Origin: Legionella bononiensis
Lineage (GTDB): Bacteria; Pseudomonadota; Gammaproteobacteria; Legionellales; Legionellaceae
Length of the DNA: 64,000 nucleotides
NCBI RefSeq assembly: GCF_016786215.1
Contig: NZ_JADOBG010000006.1
Location: 1-64,000 of the forward strand
Reading direction: 5' to 3'
Part shown: in pieces, positions 33,507-43,067 of the stretch
Position numbering within the stretch: position 1 is the stretch's first letter
Layout: every line of letters begins with the position of its first letter
Position numbers and translations under genes: made by a program
Notes under the pieces: generated by a model
What the model was told of the DNA's origin: nothing
What the model saw: the letters and a program-made list of their open reading frames with translations, nothing else
Database searches by the model: none

Positions 33507-35510
33507 TTATTGTACAACCCCAAAGGATTCCACTTGAACATTGACCGGAATTTCATTCATTGCCAGCACTGTTAAATGAGGGATCACTCTTTGGGTTAAT
33601 TGTTTTAAATGTCGTCTTAATTGCGATGAGCAAAGCAGGATAGGGCGTTTACGTTCGCCCAGCATTTGCTCTACCTGATTAGCCAATGAGGTAATCAGAC
33701 GTTCAGTTAAGCCGGGCTCCAATGAAAAAAACTCTTTATTGAGGATGTTTTGATTGAGTTTTTGTTCTAAGGTGGCTTCGAGTGTCAGTACATGCAAACT
33801 TTCTTGATTGACGAGCAGTTTTTGACAAATTGGAACGGCTAAACCAGACCGTACCAATTCCGTCAGTTGTATGGGGTCGGGTATTTTTTTTGCGTGCTCT
33901 AATAAAAGTTCCAATATTTGAGTTAAATAACGGATGGAGACTTTTTCTTTAAGTAAGTTTTGCAGTATGCGTTGAACATGGCCTAAGGGCAAAAGAGAAG
34001 GAATTAATTCATCACTTAATGCTTTAACTCCTGGTTGTACTAATAATTGTTCTGTTTCTTCTCGAGTCAATAATTCAGCAATATGTGTTTGTATGGTTTC
34101 ATTGAGATGCGTCGTTAGTACCATGAGTGGTTCACAGACGGTGAATCCGTTATCAAGAGCATCTTGTTTATTTTGATGATCAATCCAGATGGCTGGAAGT
34201 CCATAACTGGGATCACGTACTTCAATTCCGGCTGGTAAAAGAGTATTCTTGCTGCGTGTTGAAACTATTGCCAGCGCTTTATCCAAATGCAGGGGATTCG
34301 TTCCGGTGTTATTGCCCTGGATGCCAATGGAATACAAGGGAAAACCCAGTTTTTTATCTGTTTTGATTTTAACTTCAGGTAAAACAAAACCTAAATCAAA
34401 AGCAATTCGTTCTCTAATTATTTGAATGGATTCAAGCAAGTGTTTTTCATAGTGAATTAATTGACTATAAAGTTCTTTATTAAGATTTATTTCAACAGGA
34501 TGGATGCGAATTTTTTCATAGAGATTCTCTTCTGTCTCTACTATGCCCTCTTTCTTTTTTGTTTTAATGGCAAACCAGGTACTGCCAGCAAAAAGGCTCA
34601 AAATGAATAGTACAGGAACAGCAGGGATACCTTTTACAAATAATAAGCCAGCTAAACTACAACAAACCATAATTAAACTTTTAGGATAGGAGCTTATTTG
34701 TTTTGCGACTTCACTGCCTAATTGCGCATCGGTAGCGGCACGTGTGACTATAATTCCAGTAGCTGTTGAAATAATTAAAGCCGGAATTTGAGTAACCAAT
34801 CCATCACCGACCGTAAGAAGAGTGTACGTTTGAATTGATTCGGACAAACTTAAGCCTTTCTGGATAAGGCCTATTGCAAATCCTCCAATGATGTCCACGA
34901 GAATAATCAGGATCCCGGCTATTGCATCACCTTTTACAAATTTACTGGCTCCATCCATAGCACCATAAAAGTTCGCTTCTTTTTCAATTTGTGATCTTCT
35001 GGCTTTGGCATCACTTTGAGAAATACTGCCCATATTCAAATCGGCATCAATACTCATTTGTTTTCCGGGCATACTATCCAGGGTAAATCGCGCAGCTACT
35101 TCCGCTACACGCTGGGCTCCATTGGTGACGACAATAAATTGCACAATAATGAGGATTAGGAAAACGACCAAACCCATTACATAATTGCCATGAATGACAT
35201 AATGTCCCATTGCCTGAATTACTTTTCCTGCATCACCATCAGATAAAATCAGACGGGTGGCCGAGATATTGAGCGCTAACCGAAACAGAGTGGAGATGAG
35301 TAACAGAGCAGGAAATGTAGAAAAGCTTAATGGTTTATCTGTGTAGAAGGTGAGCAGTAAAATGGTTAATGCCCAGCTGAAATTGACTATGAGAAGAAGA
35401 TCCAGCAAACCTGACGGAATAGGGATGAACAGGATAAATAGAATTCCGGTAGCGAATGCTATCATGATCAGTTCACTGCTGTTATTCAAAAAATTTGATT
35501 TACTGATCAT
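33507..35510 (-). CDS. flhA: Export gate protein FlhA
   Basis: 667 residues. Eight N-terminal membrane helices include the FHIPEP signature region (RLALNISATRLIL) and VVFLILIIVQFIVVTNGAQRVAEVAARFTLDSMPGKQMSIDADLNMG. A cytoplasmic C-terminal domain (residues about 320-667) forms the nonameric docking ring for chaperone-substrate complexes. Nothing critical appears lost. It overlaps flhB by 11 bases. Confidence 0.97.
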   Translation of the reverse strand: MISKSNFLNNSSELIMIAFATGILFILFIPIPSGLLDLLLIVNFSWALTILLLTFYTDKPLSFSTFPALLLISTLFRLALNISATRLILSDGDAGKVIQAMGHYVIHGNYVMGLVVFLILIIVQFIVVTNGAQRVAEVAARFTLDSMPGKQMSIDADLNMGSISQSDAKARRSQIEKEANFYGAMDGASKFVKGDAIAGILIILVDIIGGFAIGLIQKGLSLSESIQTYTLLTVGDGLVTQIPALIISTATGIIVTRAATDAQLGSEVAKQISSYPKSLIMVCCSLAGLLFVKGIPAVPVLFILSLFAGSTWFAIKTKKKEGIVETEENLYEKIRIHPVEINLNKELYSQLIHYEKHLLESIQIIRERIAFDLGFVLPEVKIKTDKKLGFPLYSIGIQGNNTGTNPLHLDKALAIVSTRSKNTLLPAGIEVRDPSYGLPAIWIDHQNKQDALDNGFTVCEPLMVLTTHLNETIQTHIAELLTREETEQLLVQPGVKALSDELIPSLLPLGHVQRILQNLLKEKVSIRYLTQILELLLEHAKKIPDPIQLTELVRSGLAVPICQKLLVNQESLHVLTLEATLEQKLNQNILNKEFFSLEPGLTERLITSLANQVEQMLGERKRPILLCSSQLRRHLKQLTQRVIPHLTVLAMNEIPVNVQVESFGVVQ

Positions 35511-36558
35511 GCGTTTTTCCTTGCTCGTAGAGTTCTCTAAAGATACTGGCCATGGCAGGATATAAATCTCTTGAGATCCATTGATTCAGTTCTATCGTTT
35601 GGTACAACATCCGAGCTAACGCTTTGTTTTCTATTATGGGTACGTTGAACTGTCTAGCTAATTTTTTTACTTCTTTGACCATTTCACCTTTTGCCTTACA
35701 GACTACCTTTGGCGCGGGCATGGAACCGCGTTCATATTGAAGCGCGATAGCGATATGGGTGGGATTGGTTACCACCACATCCGCTTTTTTTACTTCATTT
35801 AAAGAAGCGGTTTTCTGACGGAGTTGATGTTGTAACTGTCTTATTTTATTTTTGATTTTAGGATCGCCTTCCCTTTGCTTGTATTCATCCTTGACCTCCT
35901 GCTTGCTCATACGATTGTCTTTGTTGAACTTCCAGCGGGTGAATAGTTTGTCAAATAAAGCAATGATTAAAAGCAGAATAACTAATTGAACCATGAGTTT
36001 TAAAAGAAATCCCATCATTAACTCGGGATCCTGAGAGGGGCTGGTTATTATTAAGTGGAGAATATTGGATAATTGAACCTTGATGATAAAAAATAATAGA
36101 AGGAAGGTTAATCCTAATTTAAAGGTACTTTTTATTGCTTCAACGCATGTTTTGACTGAGAACAGTCGTTTGAATCCTTGTATCACGTTAAGACGTTTAA
36201 AATCCGGGATTAATGGTACTGTGGACCAGATTATTCCTGTCTGAGCCAGGGTACACAGTATTATTGTCAATCCGCTAGCCAGAGCAAATGGCAGCCACAA
36301 GTTGATCAATTGGGACAAAATGAATTGGTGAAGATGCATGACATTGTCACTATTGAATTGAAGATGTGCCGCATAATGGAGTATATGTCGAAGCATTGAT
36401 TTAATTTCGAGTAATTGTTTAGGCCATAAAGCGGTGATCATTCCAGCCATTACAAGCAGAGTAGTACATGTAGTTAATTCAATACTTTTACTGACCTGTC
36501 CTTTTTCTTTGGCCTTTTGCAATTTGTATGGCGTGGGCTGTTCAGTTTTTTCACTCAT
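35500..36558 (-). CDS. flhB: Export switch protein FlhB
   Basis: 352 residues with the start at ATG 36558, in ATGA overlap with fliR (an earlier ATG would overlap fliR by 34 bases). Begins MSEKTEQPTPYKLQKAKEKGQVSKS, has four membrane helices, and carries the autocleavage site NPTH (Asn265-Pro266) in VVVTNPTHIAIALQYERGS. Autocleavage switches export from rod/hook to late substrates, so the retained motif implies a late substrate class, although none is encoded in this operon. Confidence 0.97.
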   Translation of the reverse strand: MSEKTEQPTPYKLQKAKEKGQVSKSIELTTCTTLLVMAGMITALWPKQLLEIKSMLRHILHYAAHLQFNSDNVMHLHQFILSQLINLWLPFALASGLTIILCTLAQTGIIWSTVPLIPDFKRLNVIQGFKRLFSVKTCVEAIKSTFKLGLTFLLLFFIIKVQLSNILHLIITSPSQDPELMMGFLLKLMVQLVILLLIIALFDKLFTRWKFNKDNRMSKQEVKDEYKQREGDPKIKNKIRQLQHQLRQKTASLNEVKKADVVVTNPTHIAIALQYERGSMPAPKVVCKAKGEMVKEVKKLARQFNVPIIENKALARMLYQTIELNQWISRDLYPAMASIFRELYEQGKTHDQ

Positions 36559-37304
36559 GACATGAGTTCCTGCCAAGTTTGAAAACATCGTTCAAACACC
36601 CTATTCGATATTGGGTAAATGAAGCCCAGCATCATGGCCAATAAAAATAAACCGAGACAAATTTTAAGAGGCAGGATCAGGAAATAGGTATTTATTTGGG
36701 GAATGTTGCGGGTGATAAGTCCACCGAATAAATCTACAGCTAATAATGCCAGGATGATTGGGCTGGCTATCATGAAGCCAACTGTAAACATAAAACCAAA
36801 CTGTTTGATAATGGGGGTGAATCCTGCAAAGAGTGCAAGGGTTCCTGGTGGAATGATGATAAAGGAATAAGATAAACCTTTAAACAACCAAAGATGACCG
36901 TCCATACCAAAGAAGAATAAAACCGCTAACATAGTTAATAATCGACTGGATATCGATTCCTGGTTGTGTTCGGCAGGGTTAAATATCGCTAACGAGTTTA
37001 ATCCTGTTTCATTATCAATTAACTGTCCTGCGATTTGAAATACTGCAAAAGCGGCAAATAAACCGGTAGCAAGTATCAATCCGTTGGCAAACTCTGCCAG
37101 ACCACCTAATAGAATTCCTGTGTTATCGAGCTGCACCTGTTGCGATACGTTAAAAGTCAGTAGACAACTTAAAGCAAATACCAACATTAATCTGATCATG
37201 ATGGGGAGTTGATGTATTGCCTGAACAGGGGTAAACAATAAGACTGTACCGAGGCGAATCGCGATAAAAAATAAATGGATTAACCAGGTAATGGAGAGCG
37301 TCAT
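36555..37304 (-). CDS. fliR: Export gate protein FliR
   Basis: 249 residues with six hydrophobic segments and FliR-type text (TWLIHLFFIAIRLGTVLLFTPVQ, GLILATGLFAAFAVFQIAGQLIDNETGL). With FliP and FliQ it forms the pore. ATGA overlap with fliQ. Confidence 0.95.
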   Translation of the reverse strand: MTLSITWLIHLFFIAIRLGTVLLFTPVQAIHQLPIMIRLMLVFALSCLLTFNVSQQVQLDNTGILLGGLAEFANGLILATGLFAAFAVFQIAGQLIDNETGLNSLAIFNPAEHNQESISSRLLTMLAVLFFFGMDGHLWLFKGLSYSFIIIPPGTLALFAGFTPIIKQFGFMFTVGFMIASPIILALLAVDLFGGLITRNIPQINTYFLILPLKICLGLFLLAMMLGFIYPISNRVFERCFQTWQELMS

Positions 37305-37573
37305 GATTTAATTATTCCTGGAATACTAACAAATATTCCCTGAGCAAACTCAATCAGGGTATGCAGCATCCACTCCCCGCAAAGCATGAGCATCAGCACT
37401 ACTGCTAATATTTTGGGTATAAAACTTAATGTGGAGTCTTGTATTTGAGTTACTACTTGAAGAATTGAGACGACTAAACCGCTAATCAGGGCAATGAGAA
37501 TTATTGGTGCTGCAATGAGCAGGCTATGCCATAGTAATTGTTTGCTTAAATAAATTGCCAGATCGTTAGACAT
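37301..37573 (-). CDS. fliQ: Export gate protein FliQ
   Basis: 90 residues, two membrane helices, with the family sequence LLIAAPIILIALISGLVVSILQVVTQIQDSTLSFIPKI. First gene of the 24-gene operon. The ribosome binding site is weak (GGAAG just before ATG). Confidence 0.96.
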   Translation of the reverse strand: MSNDLAIYLSKQLLWHSLLIAAPIILIALISGLVVSILQVVTQIQDSTLSFIPKILAVVLMLMLCGEWMLHTLIEFAQGIFVSIPGIIKS

Positions 37574-37870
37574 CTTCCGTTTTCCATAGTTTCTAACTTG
37601 CAGTCATCCAGCTTGATTTGTTTATTGAACTAACCAAGCTTACTTTTTTTCCATAGTGGTGTTTAAACACACCTCGCGGATTAAAACAAATTTAAAAATG
37701 TTAAACAACCCTGTAGATTAAAAAAAATCTGATGATCGGTATTCAATTATTCATGTTGATTATTAAATTTTAAATTTGTCGTAAATTATAACGTCTAATT
37801 ATTGAGAGTTAGTTGAGCTGGATTTTGTTGATTCTGTATCGGGATCACAAAATAGGAGTATATAGTCGCC
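37574..37870 (-). promoter_or_regulatory. Leader region of the flagellar operon
   Basis: About 300 bp of AT-rich sequence upstream of fliQ. I see no sigma-54 (GG-N10-GC) or sigma-28 promoter that would tie it to standard flagellar control. A perfect 12-bp palindrome, GTGTTTAAACAC (37659-37670), lies 86-97 bases before the start and is a candidate operator. Confidence 0.4.
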
Positions 37871-37878
37871 TCATAGAT

Positions 37879-38396
37879 CCTGTATTACGGCTTCGCCTAA
37901 TACAGGCTACAATCTGGAGTTGATTTGGCAAGCTGTGTTTCAATTTGTTTGTGTACTGGAATTTAAGCAATTAAGTTAGTCAGGTACCACACAATAGGCA
38001 TGACTCTGCTTCAATGACGTAGCCCGTATTAGGCGAAGCCGTAATACGGGAAGTTTAAAGCTTCATAGATCCTGTATTACGGCTTCGCCTAATACAGGCT
38101 ACAATCTGGAGTTGATTTGGCAGGCTGTGTTTCAATTTGTTTGTGTACTGGAATTTAAGCAATTAAGTTAGTCAGGTACCACACAATAGGCATGACTCTG
38201 CTTCAATGACGTAGCCCGTATTAGGCGCAGCCGTAATACGGGAGGTTCAAAGCTTCATAGTTCCTGTATTACGGCTTCGCCTAATACAGGCTACAATTTG
38301 GAGTTGATTTGGCAAGCTGTGTTTCAATTTGTTTGTGTACTGGAATTTAAGCAATTAAGTTAGTCAGGTACCACACAATAGGCATGACTCTGCTTG
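37879..38396. repeat. 192-bp tandem repeat, 2.7 copies
   Basis: Units start at 37879, 38071 and 38263 (exact 192-bp spacing) with CCTGTATTACGGCTTCGCC. Each contains two opposed hairpins, CCTGTATTA.../...TAATACAGG and CCCGTATTA.../...TAATACGGG, plus a conserved non-palindromic stretch. The third unit breaks off after GCATGACTCTGCTT. The hairpin also occurs alone at 12880-12911. No coding capacity. Confidence 0.93.
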
Positions 38397-39510
38397 AATT
38401 TAAAGTCAATTCAACCCTGCTTCGTTGTAACCGAACAAGAACCCTCATCCCTAACCCTTCTCCCTTTAAAAAAGGGAGAAGGGCTGGGGATGAGGGTTTT
38501 CGCTCAGGGAACACATTCTCGGGTAAAGTGAACACTTGCTCCAAGACGCCTTGGTGCTCTTTAATAAATTCATTATTGCTACCTGATCGCCAAATGCTAT
38601 TTTTCTTCCATTATCCTATTGAATTTAAGGTCAATTCAACCCTGCTTTGTTGTAACCGAACAAGAACCCTCATCCCTAACCCTTCTCCCTTTAATAAGGG
38701 AGAAGGGAACTGTTCTGTGCCTGTACTCGTAATTTGGATACAGATAATGAATACAGGCCTAGCTTTGCTCCCCTTCTCCCTTTAATAAGGGAGAAGGGAA
38801 CTGTTCTGTGCCTGTATTCGTAATTTGAACACAGATAATGAATACAGGCTTAGCTTTGCTCCCTTCTCCCTTTAATAAGGGAGAAGTGAATTGTTCTGTG
38901 CATGAATTCGTAACTTGAACGCAAATTATGAATACAGGCTTAGATTTGCTCCCTTCTCCCTTTAATAAGGGAGAAGGGAACTGTTCTGTGCCTGTATTCG
39001 TAATTTGAACACAGATAATGAATACAGGCTTAGCTTTGCTCCCTTCTCCCTTTTTTAAGGGAGAAGGGCTGGGGATGAGGGTTTCCGATCAGGGAACACA
39101 TTCTCGGGTAAAGTGAATACTTGCTTCAAGACGCCCTGGTGCTCTTTAATAAATTCATTATTGCTACCTGATCGCCAAATGCTATTTTTCTTCCATTATC
39201 CTTTTGAATTTAAGGTCAATTCAACCCTGCTTTGTTGTAACCGAACAAGAACCCTCATCCCTAACCCTTCTCCCTTTAATAAGGGAGAAGGGAACTGTTC
39301 TGTGCCTGTATTCGTAATTTGAACACAGATAATGAATACAGGCCTAGCTTTGCTCCTTTCTCCCCTATTAAAGGGAGAAGGGAACTGTTCTGTGCCTGTA
39401 TTCGTAATTTGAACACAGATAATGAATACAGGCCTAGCTTTTCTCCTTTCTCTCCTATTAAAGGGAGAAGGGAACTGTTCTGTGCCTGTATTCCTAATTT
39501 GAGTGCAAGT
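38397..39510. repeat. Composite tandem array of 90-bp units inside a 585-bp higher-order repeat
   Basis: A 90-91-bp unit (GAACTGTTCTGTGCCTGTA ... CCCTTCTCCC hairpin) recurs with hairpin ends at 38700, 38791, 38881, 38971 and 39061, and again at 39285, 39375 and 39465. Around these, a roughly 230-bp block (from CAGGGAACACATTCTCGGG) is repeated at 38505 and 39090, a 585-bp period. Open frames here simply mirror the repeats. Together with the 192-bp units this makes 1.6 kb of repeat DNA between the flagellar operon and the ligase gene. Confidence 0.92.
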
Positions 39511-39695
39511 TAAACACTAATAATATGGGATAGTCAGGGTAACGCTGAGGACTATACAAAACTTTAAGGCCATTACCGACTATACTTTTATTGTTCGAGG
39601 TTAGGTAGCAATCTGAATAATCATGTTGGTTCTGTTCATTAAGCTGAGATGAGTATTCGGTTACATTATCTTTTTAGTCAAAAGGTTGGGCAGAG

Positions 39696-41252
39696 ATGAA
39701 ACTCAATGTGACAGAATATGTTTTACGCCATCATCAACAGCGACAGAACCATCCAGCGTTGTTGCTTGTGGATGATGTAGGCCTTTATCAATCGATCAGT
39801 TATTCTCAATTATATCACGATGTATGCTGTTTAATTGCCGGATTGAAGCGTTTAGGCGTTTTGGATAAAAGTATCGTTTGTATACAGGCAGATGATGTTT
39901 ACGATTTGATTTTGTTGTTTTTTGCCTGCAATGGATTGGGATGGATTCCCTGTTTATTGTTGAATCATTTGAGTGAAGATGAAACCGATTACATCTTACA
40001 GGACACTCAAGCTGCACTATTTTTTTGCTTAAAAACTGAAACAAATCCGATAACTAATCCTGCTGCAACACGAACGGTAGGGCAAAAAGAGTTTCAAGAG
40101 TTAAAAGCAGCTCCAGTCGAACCTTTTGTACCACAAACACATTTTAACGACCCGGCTTTTCTTTTTTATACCTCAGGCAGCTCAGGACATCCAAAAGGAG
40201 TATTACATGCGCAACACGCCATTCTGGCAAGAGAGCTTAATATAAGAAGCTGGTTGACATTAACGGCTGAGGATCGGGTAATGCAGACAGATAATCTGTG
40301 TTGGACCTATTCCATGTATACAGGTCTACTGGATCCACTTATGGTAGGGGCTACAGCCGTAATAATTAAGGCCTCAAATAATACTTCTCTTGCGGAAAGT
40401 CAGATTACTCCCGAACAATGGTTAAGAATAATTGATTTTTATCAGGTCAGTATTCTTACGTCCACTCCAGATATCCTGCAATCTATAGCTGCTTCCAATT
40501 TGCTTTCCAATTATCCAAATTTGAAATTAAGACAGGTGGGCGCAGCAGGGTCTATGATGATGGAGAAAACTCAGGATTTGTGGATAAATCAGTTCCATTT
40601 CCCCATCTATATTGCATTAGGTATGTCAGAAATTTCAACATTTATCAGTACGGGACCCAATGTTCCTTATCGTAAAAATAAACTTGGTATCATTCAACCG
40701 GGCAGAAAAGTTGCTGTAGTGCCGATAGAGTGCAGAGAGCAACCTGTTCCCGCAGATACACCGGGTATGTTGGCAATTCATCGTGATGAGTTAGGGTTAA
40801 TGATTGGCTACTTGCATGATACGGATCCTGAACGTCATTACCGTGGTGACTGGTTCTTGACCCAGGATATTGTCAGCATGGATAAGGAGGGGTATATCGA
40901 ATATTTAGGACGGGCTGATTTGATCATAAAAGTGAACAGTGGCTTTCGAGTTTCACCATTAGAAATTGAACATGTACTTAATCTACACCCACAAGTAATC
41001 GATTCCGCTTGTGGCGCGCGTTTAGAACCCAATGCCGGGAGCAATCAAATTATTGCTTATGTAGTCGTCAACGCATTGCAAGCTGAAGTCGTTGAAAGCA
41101 TTATTCATTTACTTAAAGAGCATTTGACTGATTATAAAATTCCCAATCAATTGTATTTTGTGACCAGTATTCCGCGCAGTAATCGGAATAAAATTCTCCG
41201 AAATGAGTTGGGCAAATTGGTCCCTATTCAAGTACATTCAATCGAAATTTAA
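39696..41252 (+). CDS. AMP-forming acyl-CoA synthetase/ligase (ANL family)
   Basis: 518 residues. The phosphate loop TSGSSGHPKG is at 159-168, IALGMSE is the A5 motif, then YRGDWFLTQDIVSMDKEGYIEYLGRADLIIKVNSGFRVSPLEIE (A7/A8), and the catalytic lysine Lys499 is in NRNKILR. All motifs for adenylation of a carboxylic acid are present. The small, undecorated protein resembles benzoate/fatty acid-CoA ligases or stand-alone adenylation enzymes. No carrier protein or thioesterase neighbours are seen, so the acid and acceptor cannot be named. It starts just past the repeat array. Confidence 0.9.
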   Translation: MKLNVTEYVLRHHQQRQNHPALLLVDDVGLYQSISYSQLYHDVCCLIAGLKRLGVLDKSIVCIQADDVYDLILLFFACNGLGWIPCLLLNHLSEDETDYILQDTQAALFFCLKTETNPITNPAATRTVGQKEFQELKAAPVEPFVPQTHFNDPAFLFYTSGSSGHPKGVLHAQHAILARELNIRSWLTLTAEDRVMQTDNLCWTYSMYTGLLDPLMVGATAVIIKASNNTSLAESQITPEQWLRIIDFYQVSILTSTPDILQSIAASNLLSNYPNLKLRQVGAAGSMMMEKTQDLWINQFHFPIYIALGMSEISTFISTGPNVPYRKNKLGIIQPGRKVAVVPIECREQPVPADTPGMLAIHRDELGLMIGYLHDTDPERHYRGDWFLTQDIVSMDKEGYIEYLGRADLIIKVNSGFRVSPLEIEHVLNLHPQVIDSACGARLEPNAGSNQIIAYVVVNALQAEVVESIIHLLKEHLTDYKIPNQLYFVTSIPRSNRNKILRNELGKLVPIQVHSIEI

Positions 41253-41300
41253 CGACGGATTGACAACGGATTCGTGGCTTGGACAAACTAAGGCGCTCAT

Positions 41301-41340
41301 AACCAGTATTCGAAAATAGAATAGTGGTTATTTATATTTT
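41301..41340 (+). terminator. Possible terminator after the ligase gene
   Basis: AACCAgtATTC pairs with GAATagTGGTT around GAAAATA, followed by the AT-rich tract ATTTATATTTT. The stem is interrupted, so strength is uncertain. Confidence 0.4.
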
Positions 41341-41530
41341 ATATAACCAGACTTATGCCACAAGAATTTAGAAGAAAAAAGATGTATCCTTATGATTTTA
41401 TGTGCTTTTTTAAAATTCACCCATAGAGACATTAGAATATGAAAATCTCTTCGTCATCTCAAGTCTGATTGCCGTTATTGTGATCACTCAATATAATCTC
41501 TATCCGTTGCTAAAGAGGAGTCCTGATTTG

Positions 41531-42115
41531 ATGGATGAGGTACGCACAGTAAGATCGGAGCATCCCGTGAGTGCCGGGCAAGAATCAGCGATAAATCTCT
41601 GTCAAACCAGTTTACAGAGTAGTGAATTCAGTAATGAGGCTAATGATAAACTGGAACAATTAATTAAAGAATTCAACTGGTCTAATCAAACACCCTTAGT
41701 ACCGCAGGAAACTGATTCCAGTGCGAATATCCAGTCTGTTGATTCTGCGGAATATCAGGATCATGATTTAAAAAATACAAGTAGGATAATGCAACAACAA
41801 GCCGCATTTTTTACCCCCTCATTACCTACGGGACAAACAAAGCAAAAGCAGGTTTCAAATGAAGGACATAAGAAATCAGAGCATACTTTAAGAAAAGAAA
41901 ATGCGCTGTACGCTCTTAATGTCGGCTTTGGTGTGGGTTTGGCTTGTGGAATGATAGGAGTGCCATTAGGATTTTTTGGTCTCTTTGCTCTGGGAGTTAC
42001 TTTGTCAAGCATGGCTGCGGGTTTCATGGCTTTGGGTATCGTTATGGCCCTTTATATTCTGCATAGCGAACGCAAGGATGAACGTATTAGTTCAGCAATC
42101 TCCCGCACTATTTGA
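41531..42115 (+). CDS. Unknown protein with a C-terminal membrane hairpin
   Basis: 194 residues from ATG 41531 (AGGAG ten bases upstream); an in-frame GTG 17 codons earlier is less likely. The first 130 residues are polar and probably disordered. Residues about 140-187 contain two Gly-rich hydrophobic segments (GFGVGLACGMIGVPLGFFGLFALGVTL, AAGFMALGIVMALYI). The end is charged. No family recognised. A soluble N-terminus with a C-terminal membrane hairpin would suit a membrane-targeted effector, but nothing proves secretion. Confidence 0.62.
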   Translation: MDEVRTVRSEHPVSAGQESAINLCQTSLQSSEFSNEANDKLEQLIKEFNWSNQTPLVPQETDSSANIQSVDSAEYQDHDLKNTSRIMQQQAAFFTPSLPTGQTKQKQVSNEGHKKSEHTLRKENALYALNVGFGVGLACGMIGVPLGFFGLFALGVTLSSMAAGFMALGIVMALYILHSERKDERISSAISRTI

Positions 42116-42335
42116 GGAGATAGCGCATCCTTCATAATCTGTGTCGTCTCGTAAATTGTATGCATAACTTCTAAGAATTGGGATGTATCAAGTCTCCTCC
42201 AAAACGTTTTGCTACAAAACAATCCGCATTGATAGACGTAATTAAAAAACCTTCGACTGTATTCGTGATATGGAGGTGTTTTGTATTATGATCAAGCACA
42301 TTGAATTTGATCCTCGACTACAGGAGTTTAATCTT

Positions 42336-42647
42336 ATGTATAAACTTTGTTTCAATGTTCCTGAAACACATCTTGAACTAGTGAAAAATGCCATTTTCGC
42401 AGCTGGAGCAGGAGCTATTGGTAATTACTGCAAATGTTCATGGCAAATATTAGGGGAAGGCCAGTTTATGCCGTTAGCTGGTAGTAATGCATTTATCGGT
42501 GCAATAAATCAGTTAGAAAAAGTAGCGGAATATAAAGTAGAGACTGTTTGTGAGAGCTCATGCATCAAGGAGGTTATTGACGCCTTAAAAAGCAGTCATC
42601 CCTATGAAACGCCTTCATATGAAGTTTGGAAATTAGAGGAATTTTAA
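42336..42647 (+). CDS. NIF3/YqfO C-terminal-like small protein
   Basis: 103 residues. The start at ATG 42336 (AGGAG nine bases upstream) is chosen because relatives begin MYKLxFxVPExHLE; ATGs at 42270 and 42288 would add an unrelated leader. The text AIFAAGAGAIGNYCKCSWQILGEGQFMPLAGSNAFIG, then ALKSSHPYETPSYEVWKLE, is the CutA-like insert domain of NIF3/YqfO proteins as a stand-alone version. The molecular function is not established. Confidence 0.88.
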   Translation: MYKLCFNVPETHLELVKNAIFAAGAGAIGNYCKCSWQILGEGQFMPLAGSNAFIGAINQLEKVAEYKVETVCESSCIKEVIDALKSSHPYETPSYEVWKLEEF

Positions 42648-42694
42648 TTATGGAACATGAATAATCATCGGTGTGGATTTACTCTAAACCCGTT

Positions 42695-42838
42695 TTACAA
42701 CCAGAATAATCGTACCCAAAGGTACAATAGAGACATTCCTATAACTGGAATAATTACAAAACCAAGAAATAGATGTATCTGGGTGCGATTTTCTGCGGAT
42801 GAGCGATAAAATTTTTTAAATTTCTTGAAAATAGACAT
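42695..42838 (-). CDS. Small single-helix membrane protein, NapE-like
   Basis: 47 residues encoded opposite its neighbours in an otherwise empty 420-bp gap. A basic N-terminus (MSIFKKFKKFYRSS) is followed by one helix (IHLFLGFVIIPVIGMSLLYLWVRLFWL) ending at the stop. Size and the FLGFVIIPV segment recall NapE/TorE small proteins. An alternative ATG lies two codons upstream (42844). AAGG is found nearby. No nap or tor genes are close, so the function is open. Confidence 0.5.
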   Translation of the reverse strand: MSIFKKFKKFYRSSAENRTQIHLFLGFVIIPVIGMSLLYLWVRLFWL

Positions 42839-43067
42839 GAACATCAGCCTTTTATCTATTGAATTCATGACAGAATACTATGGAACTCATGTTCATTAAA
42901 CATTCTATTTGATTCACGTATAATTATTGAGAAATCGGAAGTGTTTTTCTTGATGCCAAACCCTACATATTGGGCGGTTCATTAATTATCAAGGGGAAGT
43001 GGTGAGTTGCTCAGTTAAGGTAATAATGGATATCATCGGGCAACTAATAAAAAATTACTGAGGCACT

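Noticed and set aside
37730-37760. Sigma-28-like promoter upstream of fliQ
   Set aside because: Only a partial ACCGATCA element can be aligned and the -35 half is missing.
37879-39510. CRISPR array
   Set aside because: The repeats are 90 and 192 bp long and contiguous, with no short repeat/unique spacer alternation and no cas genes nearby.
38384-39513. Several 65-130-codon frames with near-identical peptides
   Set aside because: They are translations of the tandem repeat units; they share the repeat period, lack ribosome binding sites and have no domain.
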